64,000 nt of DNA from Tunturiibacter empetritectus (GCF_013410875.1 NZ_JACCCU010000001.1:372001-436000); one strand, 5' to 3'. Positions 8,759-18,631 are shown, numbered from the stretch's first letter. The notes: generated by a model from the letters alone, not told the origin. Made by a program: numbers and translations.

Positions 8759-11700
8759 ATGAAGAATTGTGTCTCGATTGCAAAACTGCCGAATTTGTAC
8801 CTGCTATCACTCTCGATTTTCAGCGTAATTGGCAGTCTCGCAATGATCGGTTGTGGGTCCGGGAGTTCGCCGCATTCCTCAGTTGGTCCCAGCTCCGGCA
8901 CAGGCTCCTCTGGTGATTTCGTTCTCTCCGCCATTGGCTCACCAGCTAGCCTTGTGCCCGGCAGCAGCGGGTCGATCGTCTTCATGCTGGCAGCCATCAA
9001 TGGATTCAATCAGCCCGTCAATGTGTCCTTCACCGGTTTACCTTCTTCGATGCCGTATCGCCGTCGTCCTTCTCTGTGCTACCTGGCGCACAACAGACCG
9101 TTGTCTTCAGCCCGTCGGCAGCAGCAGCCATCGGGAATACGTCGGTTACAGCTCAAGCAACCGCAGGGCTCCTGAGCCATACCATCACCGTTGTGGTGAC
9201 GGTCATGACTCAACTCCCTCCCACGATGACGGCGCATGCGCCCATTCGCACACGGTATCTACGTACAAACAGTGCCTATGATCCTAACTCGCTGGAATTC
9301 GCCCCACCCCACTTCGCTGCATACGACCCGGCCCATCGACAGTTCTTCGTAAGTAACGCACTCCTCAATGAGATTGATGTCTTTGACGCCACTACAGAGT
9401 CTCAGATAGCCGCGATCGCAGTGCCCCTCGCCTGGGGTCTCGATGTTGCTCCAACCGGAGATACCTTGTACGTCGCCACTTTGTTCGGGGATATCTACAC
9501 CATCAATACGAGTACAAACAGCATCATCCAGCGCTATCCTTCAGCATCCATCGGTCCACAAGGCTACGCGCCAACCGAGGTCTTCGTCTTGGCGGATGGA
9601 CGGCTTGCCCTGCTGGGTGGTGCCGGAGGACTCTCTGTTGATGGAAGCGCCAGCGTCGTAGTCTGGGATCCTCAGACCAACTCTCTCGATTCGGGGACGC
9701 CGAATCCTACCGAGCCATTTTTTCCGGGGACCGTCTGCCCCAACATTCAAAACATTGGAGCCTTCGCCGTAAGTGGCGATCGCACGCATGTGCTGGCAGC
9801 GACCATCGACTCTGGTGGTGGAGTTCTACCCGTTTGCTCCTACGATCCGATTGCCAAGAAGGCAGCGTTCAGCAAGTACGTCTCCGATACTTTTGTCCGA
9901 CAGATTATTCCAAGTCCGGATGGCAGTCGCTTCTTTTTGACGTCTAATCTCGACGGCGTCCTGGTCTTTAACGTCGCGACAGTCGCGTTGATCGGCCAGA
10001 TACCTGGTCCCGCCAGCGATGTCTCCGGTGTTCCGGGTTTACCCAACGCTGCAGGCGGAGCAGTCATGAGTCTCGATGGGAAGACGCTTTATCTCGTCGA
10101 TCAATCTTTCGGTTCCGTTGCCGCCTTCGACACCACATCCCTGACGCTGCGCAATTGGATTCCAGCATTCAAAATAAGTGACACTCAGGATTTTCTAGTG
10201 ATTGCGGCCGTCGATGAGACCGGCCTGATTCTTGGGCCAATGGGTCATGGGGTTGGCTTCATCGATGCCGCCGTTACGACCGCAGCCACCTTGGCCGGAC
10301 CGCTGGCCGTGACTCCATCAACAGGGCCGGAGTCAGGCGGGACACAGTTGCAAATTGCAAATCTATATGTCACTCCGGCAAACGATCCTGGAACGCCGCT
10401 TCTTTACGTTGGAGCCTCAGCGGCGTCAAACGTCGAGGTATCGCCAAGCCCGAATAGCAATTCGGCTACCAACCAGATCACGGCTACCACTCCTGCATCC
10501 GTGTTCCCGGGCCCTGTAGATATATCCGCAATTTTCAACAATAACGCCGTTGCGATTGCCCCTGAGGCGTTCAGCTATGGCCCTACGATTCTCGAAGTTG
10601 TTCCAAATGCCGCAACCGCCGAAGGTGGCACCACTGGTGCGGTGGTTGGATATGGCTTTGGCCAGAACACCACGGGTCTCCAAGTATCTGTTGGCGGGAA
10701 AAACGCACCTGTTACCCAGCTTTATCCTGCAGCTCCTTACAGTCCCTATCCCTTCCCGGTGGAGACGCTGCTCTTTACTATTCCTCCAGGAACGGCTGGG
10801 TCTTCCGTCGATCTAACCGTTTTTACCCCCACGGGGATCACCACCAGCTCTGGAGTGTTTCATTACGCCGCCCCAGTGACGAACTTCCCCATATCCGCCA
10901 ATCTTCAGGCCGGATTCTATGACGCGAAGCGCGATCTCTACTTCTTTAGCGATACGTCAAAGATCCAGGTTCTGTCCCGTAAGTCCGGTTGGCAGACGCC
11001 GATCTCTCTTCCCGGTACGACCTCCACGTCAACTCTGCTCGCGATTACGGAATCTCCAGACAACTCCCTGCTCGCGGTCTCAGACCTTCATGGGCAGGCG
11101 ATTTATGTGTTGAATCCAGACAGCCCTTCATCGGCTCAGCGATTCGCTGTGCCCAGTTTCGCCAATTTCACTCCCATTGGCCCTGCCGGCCTTGCGGTGA
11201 CAAATACTGGGAAGATCTACTTTGACGCCGTTGATCTCGGGGGTACCGGAACTCCTGCATTTTATAAATTGGACACTCTTGCAGGCACATTTACGAGTCT
11301 CGGAACCCTTCAGAGTGGGGGAGCGCTCGACGCGGCGAGTCGAGTGCTTCTGAGTTCCGATGGTACCCGCGTCTACTCAGAGGTCGAGGGCGAAGCCTTT
11401 TGGCTCGACACTGCAACTGATACTGTCCACTCTTCAATCTCAACCGCCAGTAATAGCGGCGGATATTCTGACCTTGCCCTCTCTGCTGACGGTTCCACAC
11501 TTGTCACAAACGATGATCTTACCGATTCGTCTCTCAACGCCATCTCGGTGCCAGCCTACATTGACTGGGAGACTTGGCTTCCATCTCCTACATACGGACA
11601 GAAGCTCTACTCCGATGGTTCAGTCCTCGTCCAGCCCCTGACTGATGGCATCGACCTGATCTCACGCAACACAGGGCGGCTCCTTTATCGGGTTCAGCTC

Positions 11701-12123
11701 CCGATCACGGTGGCCCAGGTGTACGATCCAGTCGTTCCTGCCACAAACGTCGGGGTGTACGGCATCATCACTGCGGCAGGCGTAAGTTTCGTCGATCTTT
11801 CTGCCTTGCCCATCTCTCCTTCGGTCAGGAATCCATTTTCTCAGGAGATCTCTCAGCATACGGATCCCTCCCACCCAAACAGTATGCCCCTCTCTTATCC
11901 CCACCCCCACCTGCTTATGCGCTACGACCTCTCTAACCCCAAAGCCCTCGGCGCGCCCCCCACTTCTAGTTCGGGGCACGGGTTCTTTTTCGCCCAGGGA
12001 ATGGCGTGTATCCGTGGCAGCCCGATTCTGTGCCTCTTTCCCACATTTCCACCTTCTCTCCATAACCACGCCCCTTGTTCCGGGGCTGGTTTGCGCCTAG
12101 TCTCAAACCAGCACCGTTACTGA
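8759..12123 (+). pseudogene. Large beta-propeller/IPT-TIG lipoprotein with a frameshift
   Basis: It starts at the ATG at 8759 with a lipoprotein signal (hydrophobic segment ending SLAMIGC). An Ig-like domain begins with GDFVLSAIGSPASLVPG, and around 9047-9049 the frame breaks. Upstream reads FTGLPSS; the continuation SPSSFSVLPGAQQTVVF is in the +1 frame, so one lost base explains it. The rest (9049 onward) is continuous: a first beta-propeller to about 10290, IPT/TIG-like domains (GPESGGTQL, NAATAEGGTTG) to about 10880, then a second propeller to about 11810. The last ~90 residues have no domain character and probably run into non-coding sequence. Likely an outer-surface structural protein. 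Either a pseudogene, programmed slippage or an assembly error. Confidence 0.75.
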
Positions 12124-12233
12124 GCGGTAAAGTCGCCACTGGCGCGTAGATTCTGCAAAATCCACAGCAAAAGCCGCAATTTTCATGGGACAGACACATT
12201 AACCCCGCGTAAACAGGGGTATTCGCACAACCA

Positions 12234-12262
12234 ACACAACATGTTGTGCTTTATACTTGACA
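12234..12262 (+). promoter_or_regulatory. NrdR-box-like palindrome and -35 element before nrdJ
   Basis: ACACAACATGTTGTGC (12234-12249) matches the NrdR consensus acaCwAtATaTwGtgt at 13 of 16 positions and contains the perfect palindrome CACAACATGTTGTG. A consensus TTGACA -35 follows at 12257-12262, with a weak TACTTT at 12280-12285 at 17-bp spacing. NrdR normally binds paired boxes; a possible degenerate second half is the CCCCATAGGGG dyad at 12265-12275. The placement implies ATP/dATP-responsive repression of nrdJ, inferred from the motif. Confidence 0.6.
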
Positions 12263-12468
12263 CACCCCATAGGGGGCGTTACTTTCACGACTGCAGCCAC
12301 GCAAAACACGGCCAAAGTTCCTTACATTTCACGACCCAGAACGCCGCCGGCCATTTGAGCCGGATACATATCCAGCGCTCTCGTCGTTAGTTTTTACCTC
12401 CCGGCCGAACGCCTCCGGGAGGCATCGGCAACTCAGATTTTTCATCAAATTAGAAGGAGTACTTCCCC

Positions 12469-15400
12469 ATGGCGACCATCCCCAACCAGACCCACACCCA
12501 AGGCCAGAGCGGCACCCAGACCACACCCGGAGCAGCCGGCTTCAAGAACCAGCGCACCCCGGGCCTGACCTTCGATCGCCACTCCACCAAACCCGGCGTC
12601 TCCCCCTACGATGAGATCGTCTGGGAGCTCCGCGATGCCATCATCCAGGACTTCAAGGGCAAGATCATCTTCGAGCAGAAGAATGTCGAGGTGCCCGCCG
12701 ACTGGTCCATGACTGCGACCAACATCGTCGCCTCCAAGTACCTCCACGGCCTCAACGGCTCCGACGAGCGCGAGTCCGGCGTCCGCGCCCTCATCACCCG
12801 CGTCTCCGAGTCCATTCGCGACTGGGGCATCGCAGGCGGCTACTTCGCCTCCCAGGCCGACGCTGACACCTTCTACGCCGAGCTCGCCCACCTCCTCCTC
12901 AACCAGAAGGTAGCCTTCAACTCGCCCGTCTGGTTCAACGTAGGCTGCGACCGTCTCGAGCCCAACTCCGACGCCCAGAACTGGCACTGGAACGCCACCA
13001 CCGGCAAGGTCGAGTTCTCCGTCACCGGCTACACCAAGCCCCAGTGCTCCGCCTGCTTCATCAACTCCGTGCAGGACTCGCTCGACTCCATTCTCACCCT
13101 CGCCAAGACTGAGGGCATGCTCTTCAAGTGGGGCTCCGGCGCAGGCTCGAACCTCTCCAACATCCGCGGCTCCATGGAGACCCTCTCGGGCGGCGGCACC
13201 GCCTCCGGCCCGCTCTCCTTCATGCGTGGCTTCGACGCCTTCGCAGGCGTCATCAAATCCGGCGGCAAGACCCGTCGCGCCGCCAAGATGGTCATCCTCA
13301 ACGTCGATCACCCCGACATCAACGACTTCATCCAGTGCAAGGTGAAAGAAGAGCAGAAGGCCTGGCATTTGATGCAGGCTGGCTACGACGGCAGCGGCCC
13401 CGACTCCGAGGCCTACAGCTCCATCTTCTTCCAGAATGCCAACAACTCCGTCCGGGTCAACGACGAGTTCATGCGCGCGGTCGAGTCCGACGGCAGCTTC
13501 GTCACCCGCACGGTGAAGGAGCGCACCCCGGTGAAGGAGTACAAGGCCCGCGACCTCATGCACTCGCTCGCCGAAGCCACCTGGCAGTGCGGCGACCCCG
13601 GCATGCAGTTCGACACCACCATCAACAAGTGGCACACCAGCAAGAACACCGGCCGTATCAACGCCTCCAATCCCTGCTCGGAGTACATGTTCCTCGATGA
13701 CTCCGCCTGCAACCTCGCCTCTTTCAATCTCCTGAAGTTCCTCACCCCCGGCGGCCAGTTCGACATCCCCAGCTACCGCCACGCCATCGAGATCGTCACC
13801 ACCGCCATGGAGATCATCGTCGACTCCGCCGGCTACCCCACCGAGATGATCTCGAAAAACTCGCACGACTACCGCCCCCTCGGCCTCGGTTACGCGAACC
13901 TCGGTGCGCTCCTCATGGCCTTCGGTCTCCCCTACGACTCCGACGCCGGCCGCGACTTCGCCGCCACCCTCACCTCCATCCTCTGCGGCGACGCCTACTG
14001 GCAGTCCTCCCGCATCGCCGAAACCTGCCCGCCCCTCGGCGCGGCCACCCCGCTCACCCAGCAGGCTTCCATCGAAGGCGGCGCCTGCCCCGGCTTCTAC
14101 GTCAACCGTGAGCCCTTTCTCGACGTCGTCCGCATGCATCGTGCCGAGGTCAACAACATCGGCAAGTCCAAGCAGAGCACCGAGCCCTTCTCCGTCCCCC
14201 AGCTCGACACCCTCATCGAAGCCTCCCGCCACGCCTGGGACGGCGCACTCGCCCACGGCGAAAAGCATGGCTACCGCAACTCCCAGGTCACCGTCCTCGC
14301 CCCCACCGGCACCATCGGCTTCATGATGGACTGCGACACCACCGGCATCGAGCCTGACCTCGCCCTCGTCAAATACAAAAAACTCGTCGGCGGCGGCATG
14401 ATCAAGATCGTCAACAACACCGTCCCCTCGGCGCTCATCAAGCTCGGCTACGACGAGGCGCAAGTCAACGCCATCGTCAGCTACATCGACGCCACCGGCA
14501 CCATCGAAGGCGCTCCCGCCATCAAGCCCGAGCACCTCGCCGTCTTCGACTGCAGCTTCAAGCCCTCCAAGGGAACCCGCAGCATCTCCTACATGGGCCA
14601 CATCAAGATGATGGGGGCGACACAGCCGTTTCTTTCGGGGGCGATTTCAAAGACCGTCAACCTCCCGCAGGACTGCTCCGTCGACGACATCGCCGAAGCC
14701 TACATGGAGAGCTGGCGCCAGGGCCTCAAGGCCGTAGCCATCTACCGCGACAACTCCAAAGGCACCCAGCCCCTCAACGTCACCGCCCAGACCGACGATG
14801 ACAAAAAAGGAACAAGATCGACGAACGTAGCCGGAACCCGCAGCACCAACGCCGTAGCCGCAGCAGCCCCCGCAGCATCGGTAGCGCCCGCAGTAGCAGC
14901 CCAGGTCGAGATCGACGAAGCCGTCGAAGCCGCCCGCGCCGCAGCCCGCCAGCAGCTCACCGAGGCCATGGAGACCGCCACCGCCGCCCACGTCCGCATC
15001 CACTCTCTTGAAGTTCAGCTCAAGCAGATCGCCGAGGCCGCTCTCCAGAACTCCGACGCCGCAGACTCGCAGGCACCGCCCCGCGCCGTCCGCCACCGTC
15101 TCCCTGCCGAGCGCGCAAGCGTGACGCACAAGTTCGGTTTGGCCGGACACGAGGGCTACATCACCGTCGGCCTCTACCCCAACGGCCAGCCCGGCGAGAT
15201 CTTCATCCGCATGGCCAAAGAAGGCTCCACCGTCTCCGGACTTATGGACTCCTTCGCCACCGCCGTCTCCCTCGCCCTCCAGCACGGCGTTCCTCTCCGT
15301 GTCCTCTGCGAGAAGTTCGCCCACACCCGCTTCGAGCCCTCCGGCTGGACCGGCAACGAGCAGATCGGCTACGCCAAGTCCATCATGGACTACATCTTCC

Positions 15401-15981
15401 GCTGGATCCAGATCCGCTTCCTCTCCGGACACCAGTTCGACCTCTTCGCCGGCCTCACCCCCCAAAATCAGGGCCAGTCCACCATCCCAACCAGCATCCC
15501 CGTAGAAGGCACCGTCAACGCCCCCGGCAACCGCATCGAATCGCTCAACCTTAGCGGACCCTCCAGCACCTCGGTCCTCTCCAACCTCAACGCCTCTTCA
15601 AATGCCGTCATTCCGAGCGAAGCGCAAAGCGCGGAAAAGCCTGCCCTGAGCGGAGCCGAAGGGAGGAACCCCCGCATCTTGTCCTCCTCCGAACCCGCCC
15701 CCAACTTTGAGGAGACTTACCACCCCACCACACCACCCCAGCAGGGAATCGCACCCGAGCCGTCGGCGACCATAGCCAAGGACCTCAGCGCACGCAGCGG
15801 ACTCGAATCCCCCAACCCCATGTCCCTCGAAGACCGCGGCATCTACCACGCCTCCGACGCCATGAAGTCCATGTACGAGATGGGCGACTCACCCTCCTGC
15901 GCCACCTGCGGAGCCATCATGACCCGCAGCGGCTCCTGCTACCGCTGCATGTCCTGCGGCAGCACCTCAGGCTGCAGCTAA
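12469..15981 (+). CDS. nrdJ: Adenosylcobalamin-dependent (class II) ribonucleotide reductase
   Basis: 1170 residues with a good ribosome site (AGAAGGAG) before the ATG. The catalytic barrel carries the class I/II signature NPCSE at 401-405 (thiyl C403, E405) and the redox cysteines near 193 (PQCSACF) and 414 (DSACNLASF). A TSCPD domain lies at about 880-1000 (AGHEGYITVGLYPNGQPGE), and a cysteine-rich zinc-ribbon tail at 1143-1170 (CATCG...CYRCMSCG) probably shuttles electrons to the active site. It reduces ribonucleotides to deoxyribonucleotides using coenzyme B12. Residues about 1047-1071 are encoded by a REP-like repeat inserted in the linker before the tail. A single gene with its own terminator. 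Confidence 0.97.
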   Translation: MATIPNQTHTQGQSGTQTTPGAAGFKNQRTPGLTFDRHSTKPGVSPYDEIVWELRDAIIQDFKGKIIFEQKNVEVPADWSMTATNIVASKYLHGLNGSDERESGVRALITRVSESIRDWGIAGGYFASQADADTFYAELAHLLLNQKVAFNSPVWFNVGCDRLEPNSDAQNWHWNATTGKVEFSVTGYTKPQCSACFINSVQDSLDSILTLAKTEGMLFKWGSGAGSNLSNIRGSMETLSGGGTASGPLSFMRGFDAFAGVIKSGGKTRRAAKMVILNVDHPDINDFIQCKVKEEQKAWHLMQAGYDGSGPDSEAYSSIFFQNANNSVRVNDEFMRAVESDGSFVTRTVKERTPVKEYKARDLMHSLAEATWQCGDPGMQFDTTINKWHTSKNTGRINASNPCSEYMFLDDSACNLASFNLLKFLTPGGQFDIPSYRHAIEIVTTAMEIIVDSAGYPTEMISKNSHDYRPLGLGYANLGALLMAFGLPYDSDAGRDFAATLTSILCGDAYWQSSRIAETCPPLGAATPLTQQASIEGGACPGFYVNREPFLDVVRMHRAEVNNIGKSKQSTEPFSVPQLDTLIEASRHAWDGALAHGEKHGYRNSQVTVLAPTGTIGFMMDCDTTGIEPDLALVKYKKLVGGGMIKIVNNTVPSALIKLGYDEAQVNAIVSYIDATGTIEGAPAIKPEHLAVFDCSFKPSKGTRSISYMGHIKMMGATQPFLSGAISKTVNLPQDCSVDDIAEAYMESWRQGLKAVAIYRDNSKGTQPLNVTAQTDDDKKGTRSTNVAGTRSTNAVAAAAPAASVAPAVAAQVEIDEAVEAARAAARQQLTEAMETATAAHVRIHSLEVQLKQIAEAALQNSDAADSQAPPRAVRHRLPAERASVTHKFGLAGHEGYITVGLYPNGQPGEIFIRMAKEGSTVSGLMDSFATAVSLALQHGVPLRVLCEKFAHTRFEPSGWTGNEQIGYAKSIMDYIFRWIQIRFLSGHQFDLFAGLTPQNQGQSTIPTSIPVEGTVNAPGNRIESLNLSGPSSTSVLSNLNASSNAVIPSEAQSAEKPALSGAEGRNPRILSSSEPAPNFEETYHPTTPPQQGIAPEPSATIAKDLSARSGLESPNPMSLEDRGIYHASDAMKSMYEMGDSPSCATCGAIMTRSGSCYRCMSCGSTSGCS
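15607..15680. repeat. REP-like element inside the nrdJ coding sequence
   Basis: GTCATTCCGAGCGAAGCG at the left end and GAACCCCCGCATCTTGTC at the right are the two ends of an interspersed element whose short form recurs at 59901-59938. Between them is a nested segment (CCTGCCCTGAGCGGAGCCGA). It lies in the flexible linker and is translated without breaking the frame (VIPSEAQSAEK...RNPRILSS). Confidence 0.75.
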
Positions 15982-15999
15982 GAGCTTCAAGTTAGGTAT

Positions 16000-16034
16000 G
16001 GGGCGCGGTGGTTAATCACCGCGCCCCTTTTTTT
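16000..16034 (+). terminator. Strong intrinsic terminator of nrdJ
   Basis: Perfect 11-bp stem GGGGCGCGGTG / CACCGCGCCCC with the loop GTTAAT, then seven T. It isolates the deaminase cassette from nrdJ readthrough. Confidence 0.95.
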
Positions 16035-16087
16035 GAAACCCAAGATATCTATCAACGAAGCTATACACATCGAGTAGAGAGGTCGCG

Positions 16088-17632
16088 ATGTCAGAGAAAA
16101 CTTTCAGTACAGAGACAAACAATAAGAATGCTGAGCTCGTATTCGGCTTGGTGGCACCGATTGGGACTGATGCAAATCAGGTTGCGGAAAACCTAAGTTC
16201 CCAATTAAGGGAATTTGGGTATCAATCCGAGCTGCTGCGGTTGAGTGATTTCATTGAGCCATTTAGTGAAACACTCGGTCTGAATCCTGACTTGGAATTT
16301 GTAAATGAGTATGAGCGGATCGACAAAAGGATAAAAGCAGCAAATGAGATGTACAGAGAGTTCAATGCCAATGTGAAAACAGAGGAGAGCAACGCGCTCC
16401 TTGCGCTGGCCGCAATTGATCACATTTCAAGTGTACGAAAGAAGGATGCGCCCGACGATGCTTTGCTCGATCGAGCACATATTCTTGTAACGCTGAAGCG
16501 TCCGCAAGAGGTCAATTACCTTCGTAAGGTATATGGAATCGGACTACATATAATCGGCGTGTTTGCTACAGAAGAAGACAGGGTTAAGCATCTTCACAGA
16601 AGAGGGGTCATGTCACTAGAGCAAGCTTCATCTCTAGTGAAAACGGACGAAGATGACAAACAAGATGGTGGGCAACGGACAGGGGACGCTTTTCATCTGT
16701 CAGACCTCTTTCTTGACGTCGGAGGTAATTCCGATGATTGGAAACATCAATTAGGACGTTTCCTCGACCTGCTTTTCTCACATCCGTATAAGACGCCTAC
16801 GCGCGACGAGCAGGCAATGTTCATGGCGCATGCAGCATCTCTAAGATCTGCCCAATTTGGAAGGCAAGTAGGCGCGGCGATTGCATCTGAAGATGGAGAT
16901 GTAATCGCAATGGGTTGCAACGAGGTGCCGAAGGCTGGAGGTGGGCAGTACTGGGACAAGGACGACGGTGATGAGAGGGATCATGTAAAAGGGCACGATT
17001 CTAACGACCTACGCAAAAACACCATGTTGCAGGAAGTTTTATCGATTCTCCCTGAAAGTTTGCAATCTGATGAAGCCATCAGCGAAAAACTAAGGAAGAC
17101 CTCCCTCTTTTCCATCACCGAGTTTGGCCGAGCGGTCCACGCCGAAATGGAAGCCATCCTGTCATGTGCGCGAAAAGGAATTTCGACAGTGGGGAAGACT
17201 CTATATACAACTACGTTTCCTTGCCATAACTGCGCTCGACATATCGTAGGCGCTGGTATCAAAAAGGTTGTGTATATTGAGCCTTATCCGAAAAGTAAAG
17301 CGAAAGAACTGCATGACGATGCCATTAATCTTGGCGGGTTTGGGCGTAACGGTTTGAACGCGCTCTATGTACCATTCGTACCGTTTGTTGGTATCAGCCC
17401 AAGAAAGTATCTGGACATATTCACAGTGAAACCGTTATACAGTAGAGAAGTCGACCGAAAACTAAGCACGGGCCAGGCTGTCAAATGGCAAAGAAATAAA
17501 ACGCCATTACGACTAAAGATGGCATCAATTTCATATGTAGAAAGGGAGACTATCGCGATCTCCCGACTGAATGATTCACTGAAGCAACTTCCGCTAGGTT
17601 TGGTTGACTCAAACGGGGAAGCACAGGAATGA
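16088..17632 (+). CDS. AvcD/DcdV-type anti-phage dCTP deaminase
   Basis: 514 residues with GAGAGG before the ATG. The N-terminal part (about 15-230) is a P-loop kinase-like domain with a degenerate nucleotide loop, GLVAPIGTD at 20-28. The C-terminal cytidine-deaminase domain has the zinc site HAE (H351, E353) and PCHNC (C379, C382). This two-domain order is that of AvcD/DcdV defence proteins, which deaminate dCTP/dCMP after phage infection and deplete dCTP. The gene is clearly less GC-rich than nrdJ and the cupin gene beside it, suggesting horizontal acquisition. In Vibrio the enzyme is restrained by a small RNA upstream; here only 53 bases separate the start from the preceding terminator. 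A 57-residue ORF follows within 7 bases. Confidence 0.9.
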   Translation: MSEKTFSTETNNKNAELVFGLVAPIGTDANQVAENLSSQLREFGYQSELLRLSDFIEPFSETLGLNPDLEFVNEYERIDKRIKAANEMYREFNANVKTEESNALLALAAIDHISSVRKKDAPDDALLDRAHILVTLKRPQEVNYLRKVYGIGLHIIGVFATEEDRVKHLHRRGVMSLEQASSLVKTDEDDKQDGGQRTGDAFHLSDLFLDVGGNSDDWKHQLGRFLDLLFSHPYKTPTRDEQAMFMAHAASLRSAQFGRQVGAAIASEDGDVIAMGCNEVPKAGGGQYWDKDDGDERDHVKGHDSNDLRKNTMLQEVLSILPESLQSDEAISEKLRKTSLFSITEFGRAVHAEMEAILSCARKGISTVGKTLYTTTFPCHNCARHIVGAGIKKVVYIEPYPKSKAKELHDDAINLGGFGRNGLNALYVPFVPFVGISPRKYLDIFTVKPLYSREVDRKLSTGQAVKWQRNKTPLRLKMASISYVERETIAISRLNDSLKQLPLGLVDSNGEAQE

Positions 17633-17638
17633 GGGTCT

Positions 17639-17812
17639 ATGAGCGCATCTGCCCAAAGCGTACGTCGTGTCCAAGAAATAAGAGAACGATTAAATGAGGC
17701 ATCTAAAACAGTGGGGAAATGGACAGATTCAAAGCGGGAAAGTGCAGAAGCAACGGTGTATTCAAAGCGGCTAGCTGCATACTACGAGTCGGCACCACCA
17801 ATAAAGAAGTAA
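17639..17812 (+). CDS. 57-residue basic protein co-operonic with the dCTP deaminase
   Basis: The ATG at 17639 has TGAGGG just upstream, formed partly from the deaminase stop region; the gap is 6 bases. The product (start MSASAQSVRRVQEIRERLNE, end YYESAPPIKK) is strongly basic and predicted helical for residues 6-50, without a signal peptide or membrane segment. The ORF ends 9 bases before a strong terminator, so the two genes fill one transcript. I recognise no family. A regulatory partner (inhibitor or sensor) for the deaminase is possible but is inference from position only. Confidence 0.65.
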   Translation: MSASAQSVRRVQEIRERLNEASKTVGKWTDSKRESAEATVYSKRLAAYYESAPPIKK

Positions 17813-17820
17813 ATCCTATC

Positions 17821-17853
17821 AAGGCGCCGAAAAGCTCGGCGCCTTTTTTTTTT
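17821..17853 (+). terminator. Strong intrinsic terminator ending the deaminase cassette
   Basis: Perfect 10-bp stem AAGGCGCCGA / TCGGCGCCTT with the loop AAAGC, running into about ten T. It closes the two-gene defence transcript. Confidence 0.95.
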
Positions 17854-17918
17854 AACTTTCGGGTGCCCTACTCATGCCGGGTGCCCCACCCTACATTTGA
17901 CGTACCTCTAATGATTAG

Positions 17919-17957
17919 GTGCCCCATCCTTCGCGCTTCTGCGAAGGATGGGATGTA
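17919..17957. repeat. Palindromic GTGCCCCA element, copy 1
   Basis: 12-bp perfect stem CCCATCCTTCGC / GCGAAGGATGGG, loop GCTTCT, preceded by GGTGC. A degenerate partial copy (GGGTGCCCTACTCATGCC, GGGTGCCCCACCC) lies just upstream at 17866-17892. The same design recurs at 18693 and 33111. Confidence 0.8.
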
Positions 17958-18064
17958 TAAGCTCGAAGAGCCTCATCATAGCGGGCTCCCCATTCTCCAT
18001 TACTAATCAGCTCTATTCCCCAATCGGTCTATACTCACTCCAAAATCTAAAGAGGACTTGACCG

Positions 18065-18631
18065 ATGACCCTGCTCAAACGCCGTTCGTTCCTCCAGCTC
18101 GCCGCCGCAGCCCTTCCCTCGAGCCTGTTCGCCAAAACCCTCCAGTCCCCACCCGCCACCCAACCACAGCCCGCCGTCCCCGTCCTCAGCGGCGGAGACC
18201 GCTATGACTTCAAACGCGTCCTCCCCAACGGCACCACCACCTTCAAAGTATCCTCCAAAGACTGTCGTGGCGACTTCTTCGCCATGGAGCACCATCACAC
18301 CACCAAGGGCGGCCCGCCGCGCCACCTTCACCACGTAGAGGACGAGTGGTTCTACGTCCTTGAGGGCGAATACTTCGTCGAGGTCGGCGGCAAACTCCAC
18401 CACCTCAAAGCAGGCGATTCCGTCCTCGGTCCCCGCGGCGTTCCCCATGCCTTCGCCTTTGTCGGAGAAGGCTCCGGACGCTTCCTCATCACCTACGCCC
18501 CCGCCGGCAGAATGGAAGAGTTCTTCGATACCCGCGACCGCGCAGGCGGTCGAACAACCTACGTCAACGACGCCGAGAAGATGCGAGCCTATGGAATGGA
18601 ACTCATCGGACCGCCTCTCGCCATCACATAG
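18065..18631 (+). CDS. Secreted cupin-domain protein
   Basis: 188 residues; AGAGGAC lies 5-6 bases before the ATG. The N-terminus has a twin-arginine-like signal (LLKRRSFLQLAAAALPSS), so the folded protein is probably exported by Tat. A single cupin barrel spans about 45-155: the metal-binding cluster PRHLHHVEDEWFYVLEG near residue 80 and a second motif, GPRGVPHAFAF, near 125. Cupins of this layout bind a divalent metal and often act on small phenolic or sugar substrates; no specific reaction can be assigned. It stands alone between repeat elements. Confidence 0.88.
   Translation: MTLLKRRSFLQLAAAALPSSLFAKTLQSPPATQPQPAVPVLSGGDRYDFKRVLPNGTTTFKVSSKDCRGDFFAMEHHHTTKGGPPRHLHHVEDEWFYVLEGEYFVEVGGKLHHLKAGDSVLGPRGVPHAFAFVGEGSGRFLITYAPAGRMEEFFDTRDRAGGRTTYVNDAEKMRAYGMELIGPPLAIT

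Noticed and set aside
12124..12233. GCCACTG motif that might hint at a cobalamin riboswitch before nrdJ
   Set aside because: The other conserved blocks (the B12 box AGNCAGGAGACCTGCC and the paired core) are absent, and the motif lies upstream of the predicted promoter.
12445..14601. A 718-codon minus-strand frame opposite nrdJ
   Set aside because: It is the Gly/Ala/Val/Asp-rich antisense shadow of GC-rich codons, with no domain and no ribosome site.
16035..16087. A possible inhibitory RNA before the dCTP deaminase
   Set aside because: Only 53 bases are available and no stable fold or clear promoter is visible; it cannot be supported, though not excluded.
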